64,000 nt of DNA from Geomobilimonas luticola (GCF_018476905.1 NZ_JAHCVK010000001.1:1116001-1180000); one strand, 5' to 3'; positions 49,299 through 58,172 are shown, counted from the stretch's first letter. Program-made: numbers and translations. Notes: generated by a model not told the origin, from the letters alone.

Positions 49299-50789
49299 AT
49301 GGCAGATACACGCTGGTGCTGCACGGTTTGCGGTTATATCCATGAAGGGAATACCCCGCCGGACTGCTGTCCGGTTTGTGGCGCAACGCCGGACCTCTTC
49401 GAACCATCAGCTCCCGCACCAACTCCTGTAAAGGCTGTGCCCTCTAAATGGCGCTGCATCAACTGCGACTACGTCCACGATGGTGTAGCCCCTCCCGAAT
49501 GCTGTCCGGTCTGCGGGGTTGGCCCGGACCAGTTTGAGCCGGTTGAAGAACTGGAGAAGCGTAGCGCGAACTATGTCATATCGGGTGCCATTGTTATCAT
49601 CGGCGGCGGCATCGCCGGTCTCTCGGCTGCTGAAGCCGCCCGCAGCGCATCGCCCGAAGCGTCCATCACCCTGATCTGCCAGGAGAACGATCTTCCCTAT
49701 TACCGCCTCAATTTGACCCGTTATCTGGCGGGGGAGATCACTGTCAGTGACCTCCCTGTCCATCCAGAATCCTGGTATACCGAGCAACGGATCACCATTT
49801 TAAGCGATGCCGAAGTGACTGCCATTGATCGCTCAGCCAGAATTGTTACGCTCAAGCGACATGCCGATCTTTGCTACGACAAGCTTGTCCTAGCCATGGG
49901 CGCTCACCCCAGCATTCCGCCCATTCCGGGCGCAGACCTGAACAATGTGGTCACACTCCGCACCTGCCGTGATGCCGAGACGATCCTGAGGCATAGCCGG
50001 GCCAATGCCAGCTGTGTGATTATCGGCGGCGGCGGACTTGGACTGGAGGCCGCAGCGGCACTGGCCCGCCGCAAGGTGCAGGTTACGCTGGTGGAAGGGT
50101 TTGACTGGCTCCTGCCGCGCCAGCTCAACCGGGCAGCCGGGGAGCGTCTGGCTGAGCTGGCCATTGCGCTCGGTATCACCCTGATTTGTGGCGCCCGGAT
50201 AAAAGAGCTGAAAGGTGATGCGCATGTGCGGAGCGTTCTGCTTGAATCAGGGGAATCAATCCCTGCAGATCTGGTGATAATTGCCGCCGGAGTGCGCAGC
50301 AACAGCTACCTTGCCCGTATGGCCGGCCTCGACGTCAACTGCGGGGTGGTTGTAAATCAGCATCTGCGCACCTCCGATCCGGACATATTCGCTGCGGGCG
50401 ATCTGGCGGAACATTTAGGCACGGTTTACGGCACCTGGGCCCCGTCCCAGTTCCAGGGAACGATTGCCGGCATGAACGCTGCCGGCGGGGAGGCCATATT
50501 TGCCGGCATTCCCCGCTCCAATAGCATCAAGGTTCTGGGAGTTGATCTCTTCAGCATCGGTACGGTTCACCCTGACGATGCCAGCTACCTGACTTTTGAG
50601 GAGGAAGGCGATCATTACCAGCAGTTTATCTTCCGTGATTCGCATCTGGTGGGAGCAATCCTTTTTGGTGACACATCCATCGCCCCTAAACTGAAAAAGC
50701 TGATTGAGAAAAACATATCCTGTGCAGAACTTCTGTCAGGAACCAGTGACGCCAGGGAAATTCGCGCCGGGATCTCACTCATGGCATGA
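49299..50789 (+). CDS. double-rubredoxin-like NAD(P)H:rubredoxin oxidoreductase fusion
   Basis: The 496 residues start with two short rubredoxin-like FeCys4 domains (CTVCGYIHEGN ... CCPVCGA at ~9-30; CINCDYVHDGV ... CCPVCGV at ~50-72). A pyridine-nucleotide-disulfide-type FAD flavoenzyme follows, with FAD motif IVIIGGGIAGLSAAEAA, NAD motif CVIIGGGGLGLEAAAALA, and second FAD motif DIFAAGDLAEH. Fusing the electron carrier to its reductase would pass electrons directly to the adjacent rubrerythrin. AGGAGG site. Confidence 0.92.
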   Translation: MADTRWCCTVCGYIHEGNTPPDCCPVCGATPDLFEPSAPAPTPVKAVPSKWRCINCDYVHDGVAPPECCPVCGVGPDQFEPVEELEKRSANYVISGAIVIIGGGIAGLSAAEAARSASPEASITLICQENDLPYYRLNLTRYLAGEITVSDLPVHPESWYTEQRITILSDAEVTAIDRSARIVTLKRHADLCYDKLVLAMGAHPSIPPIPGADLNNVVTLRTCRDAETILRHSRANASCVIIGGGGLGLEAAAALARRKVQVTLVEGFDWLLPRQLNRAAGERLAELAIALGITLICGARIKELKGDAHVRSVLLESGESIPADLVIIAAGVRSNSYLARMAGLDVNCGVVVNQHLRTSDPDIFAAGDLAEHLGTVYGTWAPSQFQGTIAGMNAAGGEAIFAGIPRSNSIKVLGVDLFSIGTVHPDDASYLTFEEEGDHYQQFIFRDSHLVGAILFGDTSIAPKLKKLIEKNISCAELLSGTSDAREIRAGISLMA

Positions 50790-50826
50790 ACGACTGAACA
50801 ACTGATATTATTCTGAAAGGGATTCC

Positions 50827-51267
50827 ATGCACTATCTTTCAATTATCTATCGCCTTGTAATTGCCTTCTGGGTGGGTGGCGCCGCACTGTTCACTTTCAT
50901 CCTCACCCCGATTATATTCAAGAGCTATGACCGGGATATGGCAGGTGCCATTGTCGGTGCCCTTTTCCCTGGGTACTTTCGTTGGGGGCTGGTCTGCGGA
51001 ATCGTTGCACTGATATGCCTGGCGCTGGCGCGTGTTAGGTTTCCCAAGACCTCGCTGGTAATACTTGTGGCTATGTTGATAATCACCGCGTTGCATACCT
51101 TTGTGATTGAGCCCAAGGCTGCATCCCTCAAAAAGGATATCCCCTCATTTGTCACCACTCCAGCTGATCATCCACTGCGCCAACAGTTCAGAAAACTCCA
51201 CGCCATTTCACAAGCCGGTAATCTTGCCGTGATCGGTGGTGGGATTGCCCTGATAATAATGCTGTAA
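50827..51267 (+). CDS. DUF4149 membrane protein
   Basis: This 146-residue protein has four membrane segments (IIYRLVIAFWVGGAALFTFIL; YFRWGLVCGIVALICLALA; LVILVAMLIITALHTFV; AGNLAVIGGGIALIIML) and a central loop, as in DUF4149. Function unknown. It lies between the reductase and sodC with short gaps, suggesting one transcript. Confidence 0.82.
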   Translation: MHYLSIIYRLVIAFWVGGAALFTFILTPIIFKSYDRDMAGAIVGALFPGYFRWGLVCGIVALICLALARVRFPKTSLVILVAMLIITALHTFVIEPKAASLKKDIPSFVTTPADHPLRQQFRKLHAISQAGNLAVIGGGIALIIML

Positions 51268-51297
51268 TATCTTTAACGTCTTGAAAAGGAGTCTTCC

Positions 51298-51825
51298 ATG
51301 AAAAATACAATTCTCTTACTCATCGGTTTACTGTTCTTCACTGGCATGGCGTACGCGGAAGGAACACTCAAAGTAACCATGAACATTGCTACTGCGGATG
51401 GTCCCGGTAATTCCGTCGGCACCATTACAGTATCCCAAACACCCTATGGTGTCCTCCTGACACCAGACCTGAAGGGTTTGGCCCCTGGCATTCACGGGTT
51501 CCACCTCCACCAGAATCCCGATTGTTCACCGAAGGAACAGGATGGCAAAATGGTACCGGCGCTGGCGGCCGGCGGCCATTACGACCCGGCAAAGACAGGG
51601 GTGCATGAAGGGCCCTATGGCAATGGCCACCTCGGTGATCTGCCGGCCATATTTGTGACCCAGGACGGCACTGCAATGTATCCAGTGCTGGCGCCACGGC
51701 TTAAACTTTCTGACCTGAAGGGGCACTCACTGATGATCCACGCCGGTGGCGACAACCATTCGGACCATCCCCAGAAACTTGGCGGCGGCGGTGCCCGTGT
51801 CGCCTGCGGGGTCATTGCCCCGTAA
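51298..51825 (+). CDS. sodC: Cu/Zn superoxide dismutase, periplasmic
   Basis: A signal peptide ([16 protein letters not shown]) precedes a 155-residue SodC domain: [13 protein letters not shown] (Cu ligands and structural Cys), [21 protein letters not shown] (Zn loop), [12 protein letters not shown] and ARVACGVI (second Cys). All metal ligands appear present. It converts periplasmic superoxide to peroxide, which the neighbours remove. An AAGGAG site and a downstream terminator are present. Confidence 0.95.
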   Translation: MKNTILLLIGLLFFTGMAYAEGTLKVTMNIATADGPGNSVGTITVSQTPYGVLLTPDLKGLAPGIHGFHLHQNPDCSPKEQDGKMVPALAAGGHYDPAKTGVHEGPYGNGHLGDLPAIFVTQDGTAMYPVLAPRLKLSDLKGHSLMIHAGGDNHSDHPQKLGGGGARVACGVIAP

Positions 51826-51857
51826 CATTCCAGTACAGATAACATACCGCATTCATG

Positions 51858-51888
51858 AAAAGAGCCCTGTTAATCAAGGGCTCTTTTT
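51858..51888 (+). terminator. intrinsic terminator after sodC
   Basis: The stem AAAAGAGCCCT / AGGGCTCTTTT has an 8-base loop and ends in a T-run. It closes the oxidative-stress transcript. Confidence 0.93.
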
Positions 51889-51989
51889 GTTGTAAACGAT
51901 TTTCAGCAGGCTTGTTGTTGGCCGTGATCTTGATGTATATAGACTCAGGATCTATTTGATGCTTTCTAGGAAATGGGATACTGTAGATT

Positions 51990-52640
51990 ATGGGAATTGA
52001 TACTGCTGAACAACGCAAGCTTTACACCAGAGCACATCTTCTGGCCATTTTGACGATTTACTACAATCTGGTCGAAGGCATTGTATCTGTTTGGGCCGGG
52101 GCCTCTGATGAGACCCTGGCTCTCTTCGGCTTCGGAGTTGATTCGTTCATCGAGGTCATCTCGGCGATAGGTGTCTGGCACATGATTCGTCGGATCAGGG
52201 CAAACAACGGCGAGACCAAGGATGCATTTGAACAGAGAGCACTCAGGATCACCGGTGGTTCGTTTTACGTTTTAACCGCTGGCTTGGTTGTCATGGCCAT
52301 TATGAATATCTATCAGCAGCACAAGCCGGATACGACATTCTGGGGAATTGTCATATCCCTGCTATCAATTTCCTTCATGTGGCTCCTGATCCATTACAAG
52401 ACAAAGGTAGGCAAAGCTCTTAACTCTTCCGCGATTCTGGCGGATGCTGCCTGTTCCCGGGCCTGCGTCTACTTGTCAGTTGTTTTGTTGGTGGCCAGTG
52501 TTGGTTTTGAGTTAACCGGTCTTGGCTATCTGGATGCGATTGGTGCGCTGCTTATCGCCTGGTTTGCATGGAAAGAAGGACGGGAATCCTTTGATAAGGC
52601 GAAGGGGTTGAATGATTCTTGTGGCTGCTGCAGGGTATAG
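51990..52640 (+). CDS. cation transporter, CDF-family-like
   Basis: This 216-residue protein has about six membrane segments. The first carries LAILTIYYNLVEGIVSVWAG and the second GFGVDSFIEVISAIGVWH, where the Asp and nearby polar residues match the CDF metal site. A later helix has SSAILADAACSRACVYLSVV. It lacks the C-terminal cytoplasmic domain of full CDF proteins and ends in CGCCRV, a possible metal-binding tail. The substrate may be Zn, Fe or Co. There is no strong ribosome site. It sits between the sodC terminator and copy 3 of the repressor module. Confidence 0.8.
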   Translation: MGIDTAEQRKLYTRAHLLAILTIYYNLVEGIVSVWAGASDETLALFGFGVDSFIEVISAIGVWHMIRRIRANNGETKDAFEQRALRITGGSFYVLTAGLVVMAIMNIYQQHKPDTTFWGIVISLLSISFMWLLIHYKTKVGKALNSSAILADAACSRACVYLSVVLLVASVGFELTGLGYLDAIGALLIAWFAWKEGRESFDKAKGLNDSCGCCRV

Positions 52641-52721
52641 ATTGAATAACTGGCAGGAAATTCGGAACAGTAATGTTGGAAAGCTTAACACTCCGTCGAA
52701 GTGTAACAGCCTGTTATTTCG

Positions 52722-53231
52722 GTGTTTACGTGCAAATCCAGGGATGTGTGCACCTTTCTCTACTATTCTGACCCAAAACGGCACTCGTTCTCAATTCAAA
52801 TTCCTCTCGAAAAACAACCTCTTCCCGGCTATCCTGAATTTCCCATCACAGTCGGCGAACACATCCGCAAGAAACGAATAGACCTCGGCCTCCTCCAGAG
52901 AGAAGTCGCGGAGATCATCGGAGTCACCGAATCCTCTATCTGGAACTGGGAACATGGCACCGAACCTGAGCTGCAGTATAACCCCAAAATAATCGAATTT
53001 CTAGGGTACGTTCCGTTCGACTGTCCAGATGATGCTATTGGACGGCTTGCATGGTATAGAAGAGTGAATGGCCTCACTCTAAATGAACTGGGACAGCAGA
53101 TGCAGCGACATCCTGATCAACTACAGGAGTGGTTGAGCGGAACAAGGATACCATTTAGAAAAAACCAGGAGAAAATAGAGATGTTCCTTGAAAACCAGAA
53201 AACTTTCCTTATGCCGGAGAAAGAAACGTGA
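52722..53231 (+). CDS. tandem helix-turn-helix (Xre-like) protein, copy 3
   Basis: This is the same architecture as copies 1 and 2: the HTH ([23 protein letters not shown]) is identical, while the second HTH-like segment ([21 protein letters not shown]) matches copy 1 rather than copy 2. A conserved GTG alternative start lies at 52746. A hairpin overlaps its stop codon (CCGGAGAA / TTCTCCGG, 53215-53245). Confidence 0.72.
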   Translation: MFTCKSRDVCTFLYYSDPKRHSFSIQIPLEKQPLPGYPEFPITVGEHIRKKRIDLGLLQREVAEIIGVTESSIWNWEHGTEPELQYNPKIIEFLGYVPFDCPDDAIGRLAWYRRVNGLTLNELGQQMQRHPDQLQEWLSGTRIPFRKNQEKIEMFLENQKTFLMPEKET

Positions 53232-53288
53232 TTATTTTCTCCGGAAGAGGGAAACATTCATTGCCTTCACTCCCAGTACAAGCCACGA

Positions 53289-53627
53289 TCAGAAATCGTC
53301 ATTGACATTTACCGGCCTATGAACCCGCTTGGGTAGCAAGGCCAGCTTATCGTCAATGTGTCTGCCGAAGGTGTAGCGGGTCGAATTCTCCTCGTCGCTG
53401 AAAAGCTTCACTCCGACTATGTTGGCAACCTCGAACACAAGGCCGATCTTACACTTCGGATCACCACGCTCAATCTTCTGTAAGGTCCTTCTGGAAATCC
53501 CCGCCCGTCCGGACAGTTCTTCCTCGGTCATCTTGCGCTCTTTCCTTCCAAGCCGGATGAGCTTGCCCAGCAGTTCAACTGCATCCTGGGTTTGACGGAG
53601 ATATGTGCGGTTTACGGGAGAGGCCAT
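53289..53627 (-). CDS. HipB-like helix-turn-helix regulator, copy 3
   Basis: This 112-residue protein is nearly identical to copy 2 (MTEEELSGRAGISRRTLQKIERG; LLGKLIRLGRKERK). It lies 115 bp after the Fic gene on the same strand, with its own operator in the gap. No HipA partner. The operator suggests self-repression. Confidence 0.75.
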   Translation of the reverse strand: MASPVNRTYLRQTQDAVELLGKLIRLGRKERKMTEEELSGRAGISRRTLQKIERGDPKCKIGLVFEVANIVGVKLFSDEENSTRYTFGRHIDDKLALLPKRVHRPVNVNDDF

Positions 53628-53644
53628 AAAATCACAAAATGGGT

Positions 53645-53685
53645 ATTATCTTAATCATAGAATGTCTTTAAGTATACGATAGTAT
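53645..53685 (-). promoter_or_regulatory. operator of HipB-like copy 3 (degenerate left half)
   Basis: The right half TACGATAGT is intact and the left half ATTATCTTA keeps 7 of 9 matching positions, with a 21-base spacer as in copy 2. Confidence 0.5.
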
Positions 53686-53742
53686 CCTTCATGGTGAAGA
53701 GTTAATGCTACCCGTTTACAGATTCATGGGGAGCACGTTAGC

Positions 53743-55269
53743 TTAACCAACACGGCATGAACGGACGAAAGCGGCAAATTGTCGTATATCCCCACCATAT
53801 GAAGCAGCATCCAGGGCTTCCATATATTCCCGGCGCCGTTCCACCGGAATGATGGTCCAACTGAAACCGCCCGAAGCAAGCATGGCATTCATCAGAAAAC
53901 GGCCGATCCTGCCGTTGCCATCCATATAGGGGTGAATATAGACAAAGATGAAGTGGCCCAGTACACCTCTGACAGCCGAAGATGGCTCCGCTTCGAGCAG
54001 ATCACATAACTCCGGCATCATCTCACGCACGGCCTCCTTCGAGGGGGGCACATGGGCAGCGTTACGGATATACACCTGTGCGTTGCGGTATCCCGCCAGG
54101 TCGACAGCTGACAGAATGCCGGCATCCACACTGGGCGAAAACAGACTGCGATACCAACCGGCATGGTCTGAACGGAATGCCGTGCCCGGGTTCGTGCCTG
54201 AAAAAATCCTTCGGATCGTGGCCATCACTTCATTGTGGGCCAGCCAGTAACCGCGGGCAGCCATGGCATTGCGTGACTCGGAATCCTCCCGGCTCTTTTC
54301 CGGATTCCAGTCACCACGGGATACACGCCTGATCAGTTCATCGGTTACCCGGTATCCTTCTATGGAGAGAGAGTGGTAGGCATCCAGTTGATACTGCTCT
54401 TCAATGAATGACATGAAGTGATCGACATCAGCAGGAATACCCGGTTCCTGCGGAAACAGTTCAAGAACCGACTGGCGCATCTCATGCCACATCAGACGTA
54501 TCCGTAGGGCATGGCGGGAGTCGTTGCGCGTCAGCAAACTCATTGGCAGAAGTTCCGCGAACGGATTAGACTCCGTAACCATGTAACCGGCAGAACGCAT
54601 GGTTGCCAGTATCTGATCAGCATGTTCCGTTCGCCCCACAGCCCGCAGCGCGCCGACAAGCCTACCAGCAATGGTGCTATGCCCCCCCACCAGAAGTTCC
54701 CGCAGAAGAGTGGATACATCCCTGACCCCGGACAGCACAATCTGCGCATCACGGGAATGGTTCCGGTAAAAGGAGGGCGGGGCCTTGATCAGTGCAGTTT
54801 CAGGCACGAGAACACGGAGATTCCCTATCAACGTCACTTTGTCGGCAGCCATGGATTCCGAAACTTTGTAGTCAAAGAGACTGCAACCGTTGGGCAAAGA
54901 GAGGGTTCCGTTCTTTGCCAAGGCGGAGTGAACCGTGACCTGTTTCGGCAACAGCGTGCTGCCGGCATGAATGGTCAGAGAGAGGTCGGGCGATACATGC
55001 CAGTTATCACCGAACCGTTCCGAGCAGTATCCGGCGATAAACTCACGCATGGCGGCAAACCAAGGGGTGCTGTCACCTTCCGATTCATCCGGGCGGGACG
55101 GCATATACCAACCCTTGAGGATCTGTTTCAGGAAGCCGTTCTTAACAAGCGAGGACAACTGAACCCTCTTGAGTTCAGTTGACTTGATGACACTCTTCCC
55201 GTTGTCCTGCAGTCTTTTCAGGACAGTCAGGGCATCTGCCAGATGTTGTTGGGCCGGACTGGTCTTCAT
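53743..55269 (-). CDS. Fic-domain protein with AbiEi-like N-terminus
   Basis: The 508-residue protein has a winged-helix-like N-terminus (STELKRVQLSSLVKNGFLKQ, LKGWYMPSRPD) resembling AbiEi antitoxin domains, and a middle helical region. A likely class II inhibitory helix follows (SLSIEGYRV, SxxxEG type), then the Fic core HPYMDGNGRIGRFLMN near residue 450. The catalytic His, Asp and GNGR are intact. Fic enzymes transfer AMP or related groups to proteins; the internal inhibitory motif means it can restrain itself. It is followed by the HipB-like repressor copy 3. Confidence 0.88.
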   Translation of the reverse strand: MKTSPAQQHLADALTVLKRLQDNGKSVIKSTELKRVQLSSLVKNGFLKQILKGWYMPSRPDESEGDSTPWFAAMREFIAGYCSERFGDNWHVSPDLSLTIHAGSTLLPKQVTVHSALAKNGTLSLPNGCSLFDYKVSESMAADKVTLIGNLRVLVPETALIKAPPSFYRNHSRDAQIVLSGVRDVSTLLRELLVGGHSTIAGRLVGALRAVGRTEHADQILATMRSAGYMVTESNPFAELLPMSLLTRNDSRHALRIRLMWHEMRQSVLELFPQEPGIPADVDHFMSFIEEQYQLDAYHSLSIEGYRVTDELIRRVSRGDWNPEKSREDSESRNAMAARGYWLAHNEVMATIRRIFSGTNPGTAFRSDHAGWYRSLFSPSVDAGILSAVDLAGYRNAQVYIRNAAHVPPSKEAVREMMPELCDLLEAEPSSAVRGVLGHFIFVYIHPYMDGNGRIGRFLMNAMLASGGFSWTIIPVERRREYMEALDAASYGGDIRQFAAFVRSCRVG

Positions 55270-55626
55270 GGTTACCTTGCTGTTACACTATTATTATGGT
55301 CGAGCATTACAAGATTATTGTTGCGATGACAAGGAAATAGTGGCACTAAACAGGCGCAGCAGTTGTTGGAACATTGAGAGTTGACAATCATGCCTCGATG
55401 CAGGTGAAGGGGCGAGGATATTCGATTGTCAGAGAACTTTGTCTACGATGTGCTGGCACATTTTTCTGTCCACGATGTTGTGGCACTCAACACGTAATGC
55501 ATTGCTGACAGCAGACGTCGATGTCTGGGGAGCTCTTGATATTCAATATAAAAACTCAAGTTGACTGTCCTTGATGTCGATTACTCAACGAATAACTATG
55601 TGTTTTCAACCATTGAAGGAGGTTGC

Positions 55627-55805
55627 ATGAAAAAGTTCAATTCAATGGGGGCAACAACAATTCTCGTGTTTTGTACGCTGATGGTTGTCAGTACCGCACC
55701 AGCCAGTGCAGTTGATTTAGAAGCTCTGAATACCCCGATCAGTATTCATGGTTTTGGCCATCAAGGGTATTTGATGCCTACCGGCAATAAGTTCTTAGGT
55801 GCAGA
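55627..55805 (+). pseudogene. truncated outer-membrane protein gene (5' end only)
   Basis: From an ATG with GGAGG upstream, the frame encodes a signal peptide (TTILVFCTLMVVSTAPASAV) and the start of a beta-barrel-like protein (ISIHGFGHQGYLMPTGNKFL). The sequence then joins the end of the HipB-like repeat copy at about 55805, and the frame stops at 55857 after about 17 foreign residues. The rest of the gene is absent. The HipB-like copy lost its own last residues at the same junction, so the join was a recombination event. Confidence 0.68.
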
Positions 55806-56100
55806 TAAGCAGTGCCAGTTTATCGTCGATGTGCCTGCCGAAGGTATAACGGATTGAACTCTCATCGTCATTGAAAAGCCTCACTCCAACGATATTGGCA
55901 ACTTCGAACACCAGGTCGATCTCACACATCGGATCACCCCGCTCGATCTTCTGCAAGGTCCTTCTGGAAATCCCCGCCCTTCCGGACAGTTCTTCCTCGG
56001 TCATCTTGCGCTCTTTCCTTCCAAGCCGGATGAGTTTGCCCAACAGCTCAGCGGCATCCCGAGTCTGACGGAGATATGTGCGGTTCACAGGCGAGGCCAT
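55795..56100 (-). CDS. HipB-like helix-turn-helix regulator, copy 4 (C-terminus altered)
   Basis: This 101-residue copy keeps the whole HTH (MTEEELSGRAGISRRTLQKIERG) but its tail ends ALLICT instead of ALLPKRV plus a basic stretch, because the gene is cut by the outer-membrane-protein remnant. DNA binding may be retained. The operator upstream is the best preserved of the three. Confidence 0.7.
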   Translation of the reverse strand: MASPVNRTYLRQTRDAAELLGKLIRLGRKERKMTEEELSGRAGISRRTLQKIERGDPMCEIDLVFEVANIVGVRLFNDDESSIRYTFGRHIDDKLALLICT

Positions 56101-56245
56101 AAAACACCAAATGAATACTATCGTAGTTATTACAAAGTTTATTGACTACGATAGTATCCACATTGTGGTGATTGCGTCAACCGCATACATCCGAGCAGTC
56201 ACTTTGGTTCTGCCTTCTATCCTTGTGGTCATCCCCTCAAGCAAA
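55806..56245. repeat. dispersed two-repressor module, copy 4 (left half lost)
   Basis: This copy holds the HipB-like gene, its operator and the right flank shared with copy 2 (ATTGCGTCAACCG, ACATCCGAGC, GTCACTTT). The left tandem-HTH gene is missing. Confidence 0.78.
56115..56157 (-). promoter_or_regulatory. operator of HipB-like copy 4
   Basis: A perfect 12-bp inverted repeat (ATACTATCGTAG / CTACGATAGTAT) with a 19-base spacer lies 14 bp upstream of the start codon. Confidence 0.72.
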
Positions 56246-56333
56246 AAGCTTCTCAAAAGCAAAATATGTCCTAACAATAATTGTCTTGACAACTAATATT
56301 GGGACATCTAATGTTTCTGTAAAGGAAATCAAA

Positions 56334-56762
56334 ATGCAACTGGCAATGAACGAATCTATTGGCTTTACCGTCTACAAGACCGCTCTTAAGCTCCGAACTG
56401 AAATGATGCGCCGCCTCAAGCCATTTGGGCTGACCCCGGAGCAGTGGACGCTGCTAGGTTGCCTGGCGGAACAGGACGCAATAACTCAGCGTGAACTTGC
56501 AGAGCGTACATTCAAAGACGGGCCAACTACTACACGGCTTCTGGACAAGTTGGTGGAAACTGGGCTTGTCAGGCGTGATGGGTCTGCGTCCGACCGCCGC
56601 TCTTTTATTATTTCTATTACGGATAAAGGTCGAGCGCTTCGCGATGAAATACTGCCTGTAGCAGCACGTATGAACGAGGACGCCGGGAATAACATTTCAA
56701 GCGACGAGAAAGCATTACTGTTCTCATTACTTAATAAAATCCAAAAAAACATCGAAGCATAA
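56334..56762 (+). CDS. MarR-family transcriptional regulator
   Basis: This 142-residue winged HTH has the MarR layout: helical dimer arm, LTPEQWTLLGCLAEQDAITQRELAERTFKDGPTTTRLL-type recognition helix (RLLDKLVETGLVRRDGSASDRR wing) and a C-terminal dimer helix. AAAGGA precedes the ATG at 56334. It likely controls the SDR / YdhR / OsmC genes downstream. A redox-sensing Cys of the OhrR type is not obvious; the only Cys is in LLGCLAEQ. Confidence 0.9.
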   Translation: MQLAMNESIGFTVYKTALKLRTEMMRRLKPFGLTPEQWTLLGCLAEQDAITQRELAERTFKDGPTTTRLLDKLVETGLVRRDGSASDRRSFIISITDKGRALRDEILPVAARMNEDAGNNISSDEKALLFSLLNKIQKNIEA

Positions 56763-56777
56763 CGAAAGGAGATAAAT

Positions 56778-57515
56778 GTGCAACTAAAAGGGAAAATAGC
56801 ATTAGTGACTGGTGGTAATGGCGGTATTGGAACTGCCTTTGTAGCTCAACTGCTCCAGAGAGAAGTGTCAAAAGTTTATGCAACCGTTCGCAACGCGGAT
56901 TCCGGCAACCATCTGAAGCAACTTGACCCGGAAAGGGTTGTGGTTATTGAGCTTGATATTACTGATGAAGTAAAGGTTGAGCAAGTTGCCAAAATGTGTA
57001 GTGATGTAAATGTTCTTATCAACAATGCAGGAGTTAATCGAGGTTCGTGGCTAATGGCACCTGATGGTAAGGCGGCTGCAAGAGATGAACTGGAAGCAAA
57101 CTTCTTTGGCACGCTTAATATGTGCCTGGCATTTGCTCCGGTCATCGAAAACAATGGCGGTGGTTCTATCGCCATTGTCTGTTCGCTCCTTGGCCTTGTA
57201 AGTATGCCGGTGATGGGAACTTACTGCGTTTCCAAAGCAGCTCTGCACTCATTGATTCAGGGTCTGCGTGGAGAGTTGGCGTCAAAAAATATTTCGGTTA
57301 GAGGCATCTACCCTGGCCCTGTAGATACCAAAATGGCAGATGGTGTTGAGATGCCAAAAGCATCGCCGGAACTGGTAGCCTTAGTTTCTCTTGAGGGGCT
57401 AGAAAATTGTGTCGAAGACATCTTCCCCGATCCGATGTCCCAAGAGGTGCATACCATGTTGCTGGCAAGTCCAAAGCAAGTCGAAAAAGAATTTGCGAAG
57501 TATGTTCCCGCATAA
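56778..57515 (+). CDS. short-chain dehydrogenase/reductase
   Basis: This 245-residue classical SDR has the cofactor motif TGGNGGIG, LINNAGV, the Ser of the triad (IAIVCSLLG) and YCVSK as the YxxxK catalytic pair. Start is GTG with AAGGAG. It begins 15 bp after marR, so it is co-transcribed. Substrate unknown. Confidence 0.9.
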   Translation: MQLKGKIALVTGGNGGIGTAFVAQLLQREVSKVYATVRNADSGNHLKQLDPERVVVIELDITDEVKVEQVAKMCSDVNVLINNAGVNRGSWLMAPDGKAAARDELEANFFGTLNMCLAFAPVIENNGGGSIAIVCSLLGLVSMPVMGTYCVSKAALHSLIQGLRGELASKNISVRGIYPGPVDTKMADGVEMPKASPELVALVSLEGLENCVEDIFPDPMSQEVHTMLLASPKQVEKEFAKYVPA

Positions 57516-57576
57516 GGTGAAAATGAATCGACCTGACAGTTTCTAAAAACTTATCCCTAAATTTAAGGAGATACAC

Positions 57577-57990
57577 ATGAAAACAATACTTAATAAGTTT
57601 ACTGTTTCTTTGATGGTTATGTTCGTAGTTACAGCGGTGTCACTCCAGGCACAGGCTGCTGAGACTGTGGCAAAGCGAGGACCAATTCTGGTTCAATTCG
57701 ACTTTTCTTACAAAGGGCCATTTGGAAAAGATATGACTGCTGCCATGACAGATTTAGCAAAGTCAATCACGCAGGAGCCTGGTTTCATCTGGAAAATCTG
57801 GACCGAAAATGAAAAAGCACAGGAAGCTGGTGGGATTTATCTGTTCGAGGATGAAAAATCAGCACAGGCATATATCAACAAACACTCTGCACGGCTGAAG
57901 ATGTTTGGCATCAATCAGGTGAATGCCAAGGTATTTGATGTAAACGCTCCTCTCACAGAAATCACAAAGGGTACGTTAAGAGCACGATAA
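57577..57990 (+). CDS. YdhR-family monooxygenase-like protein with signal peptide
   Basis: A signal peptide (FTVSLMVMFVVTAVSLQAQA) precedes a ~105-residue dimeric alpha-beta barrel-like domain (ILVQFDFSYKGPFGKDM, PGFIWKIWTENEKAQEAGGIYLF). This matches YdhR, a putative monooxygenase family. The export signal is unusual for YdhR. AAGGAG site. Confidence 0.83.
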   Translation: MKTILNKFTVSLMVMFVVTAVSLQAQAAETVAKRGPILVQFDFSYKGPFGKDMTAAMTDLAKSITQEPGFIWKIWTENEKAQEAGGIYLFEDEKSAQAYINKHSARLKMFGINQVNAKVFDVNAPLTEITKGTLRAR

Positions 57991-58096
57991 TACATGCTTA
58001 AGAGCTTTTAGTATCTGAGCATGATGTTTCATGGGGAGGTTATACGCGGTAGTTATCGGTAATTTTGCGTTCTAACAGAATTTTGGAGTGATCATT

Positions 58097-58172
58097 ATGG
58101 AGATGAAAATCACGTTTCCCGGTGGGAAAAAGGTAAATGCAGAAATGGATGGGGTGGTAATTCCCACGGACC
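58097..58172 (+). pseudogene. osmC-family gene, 5' fragment (interrupted by transposon)
   Basis: The first 25 codons of an OsmC-like protein (MEMKITFPGGKKVNAEM ... VIPTD) follow a GGAG site and end at the 8-bp target duplication. Reading continues into the element and stops at 58213. Joining these bases to the 3' fragment at 62107, with one copy of CACGGACC kept, restores a continuous 134-residue OsmC frame. Confidence 0.88.
58165..58172. repeat. target-site duplication, left copy (CACGGACC)
   Basis: The eight bases immediately outside the left terminal repeat are repeated exactly at 62099-62106. IS256-family insertions make 8-9 bp duplications. Confidence 0.92.

Larger units (their letters stand above)
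52676..53685. repeat. dispersed two-repressor module, copy 3 (right flank lost)
   Basis: It aligns with copy 2 from TTGGAAAGCTTAACACTCCG through both convergent genes to the operator of the HipB-like gene. The right flank seen in copies 2 and 4 is missing; the Fic gene follows instead. Confidence 0.8.

Noticed and set aside
53289-53627. HipBA toxin-antitoxin system
   Set aside because: HipB-like genes are present three times but no HipA kinase is encoded anywhere near them.
55391-55408. FNR-like box (CTCGATGCAGGTGAAG) upstream of the truncated outer-membrane gene
   Set aside because: Both half sites carry mismatches; resemblance to the 18201 box may be chance or a decayed duplicate.
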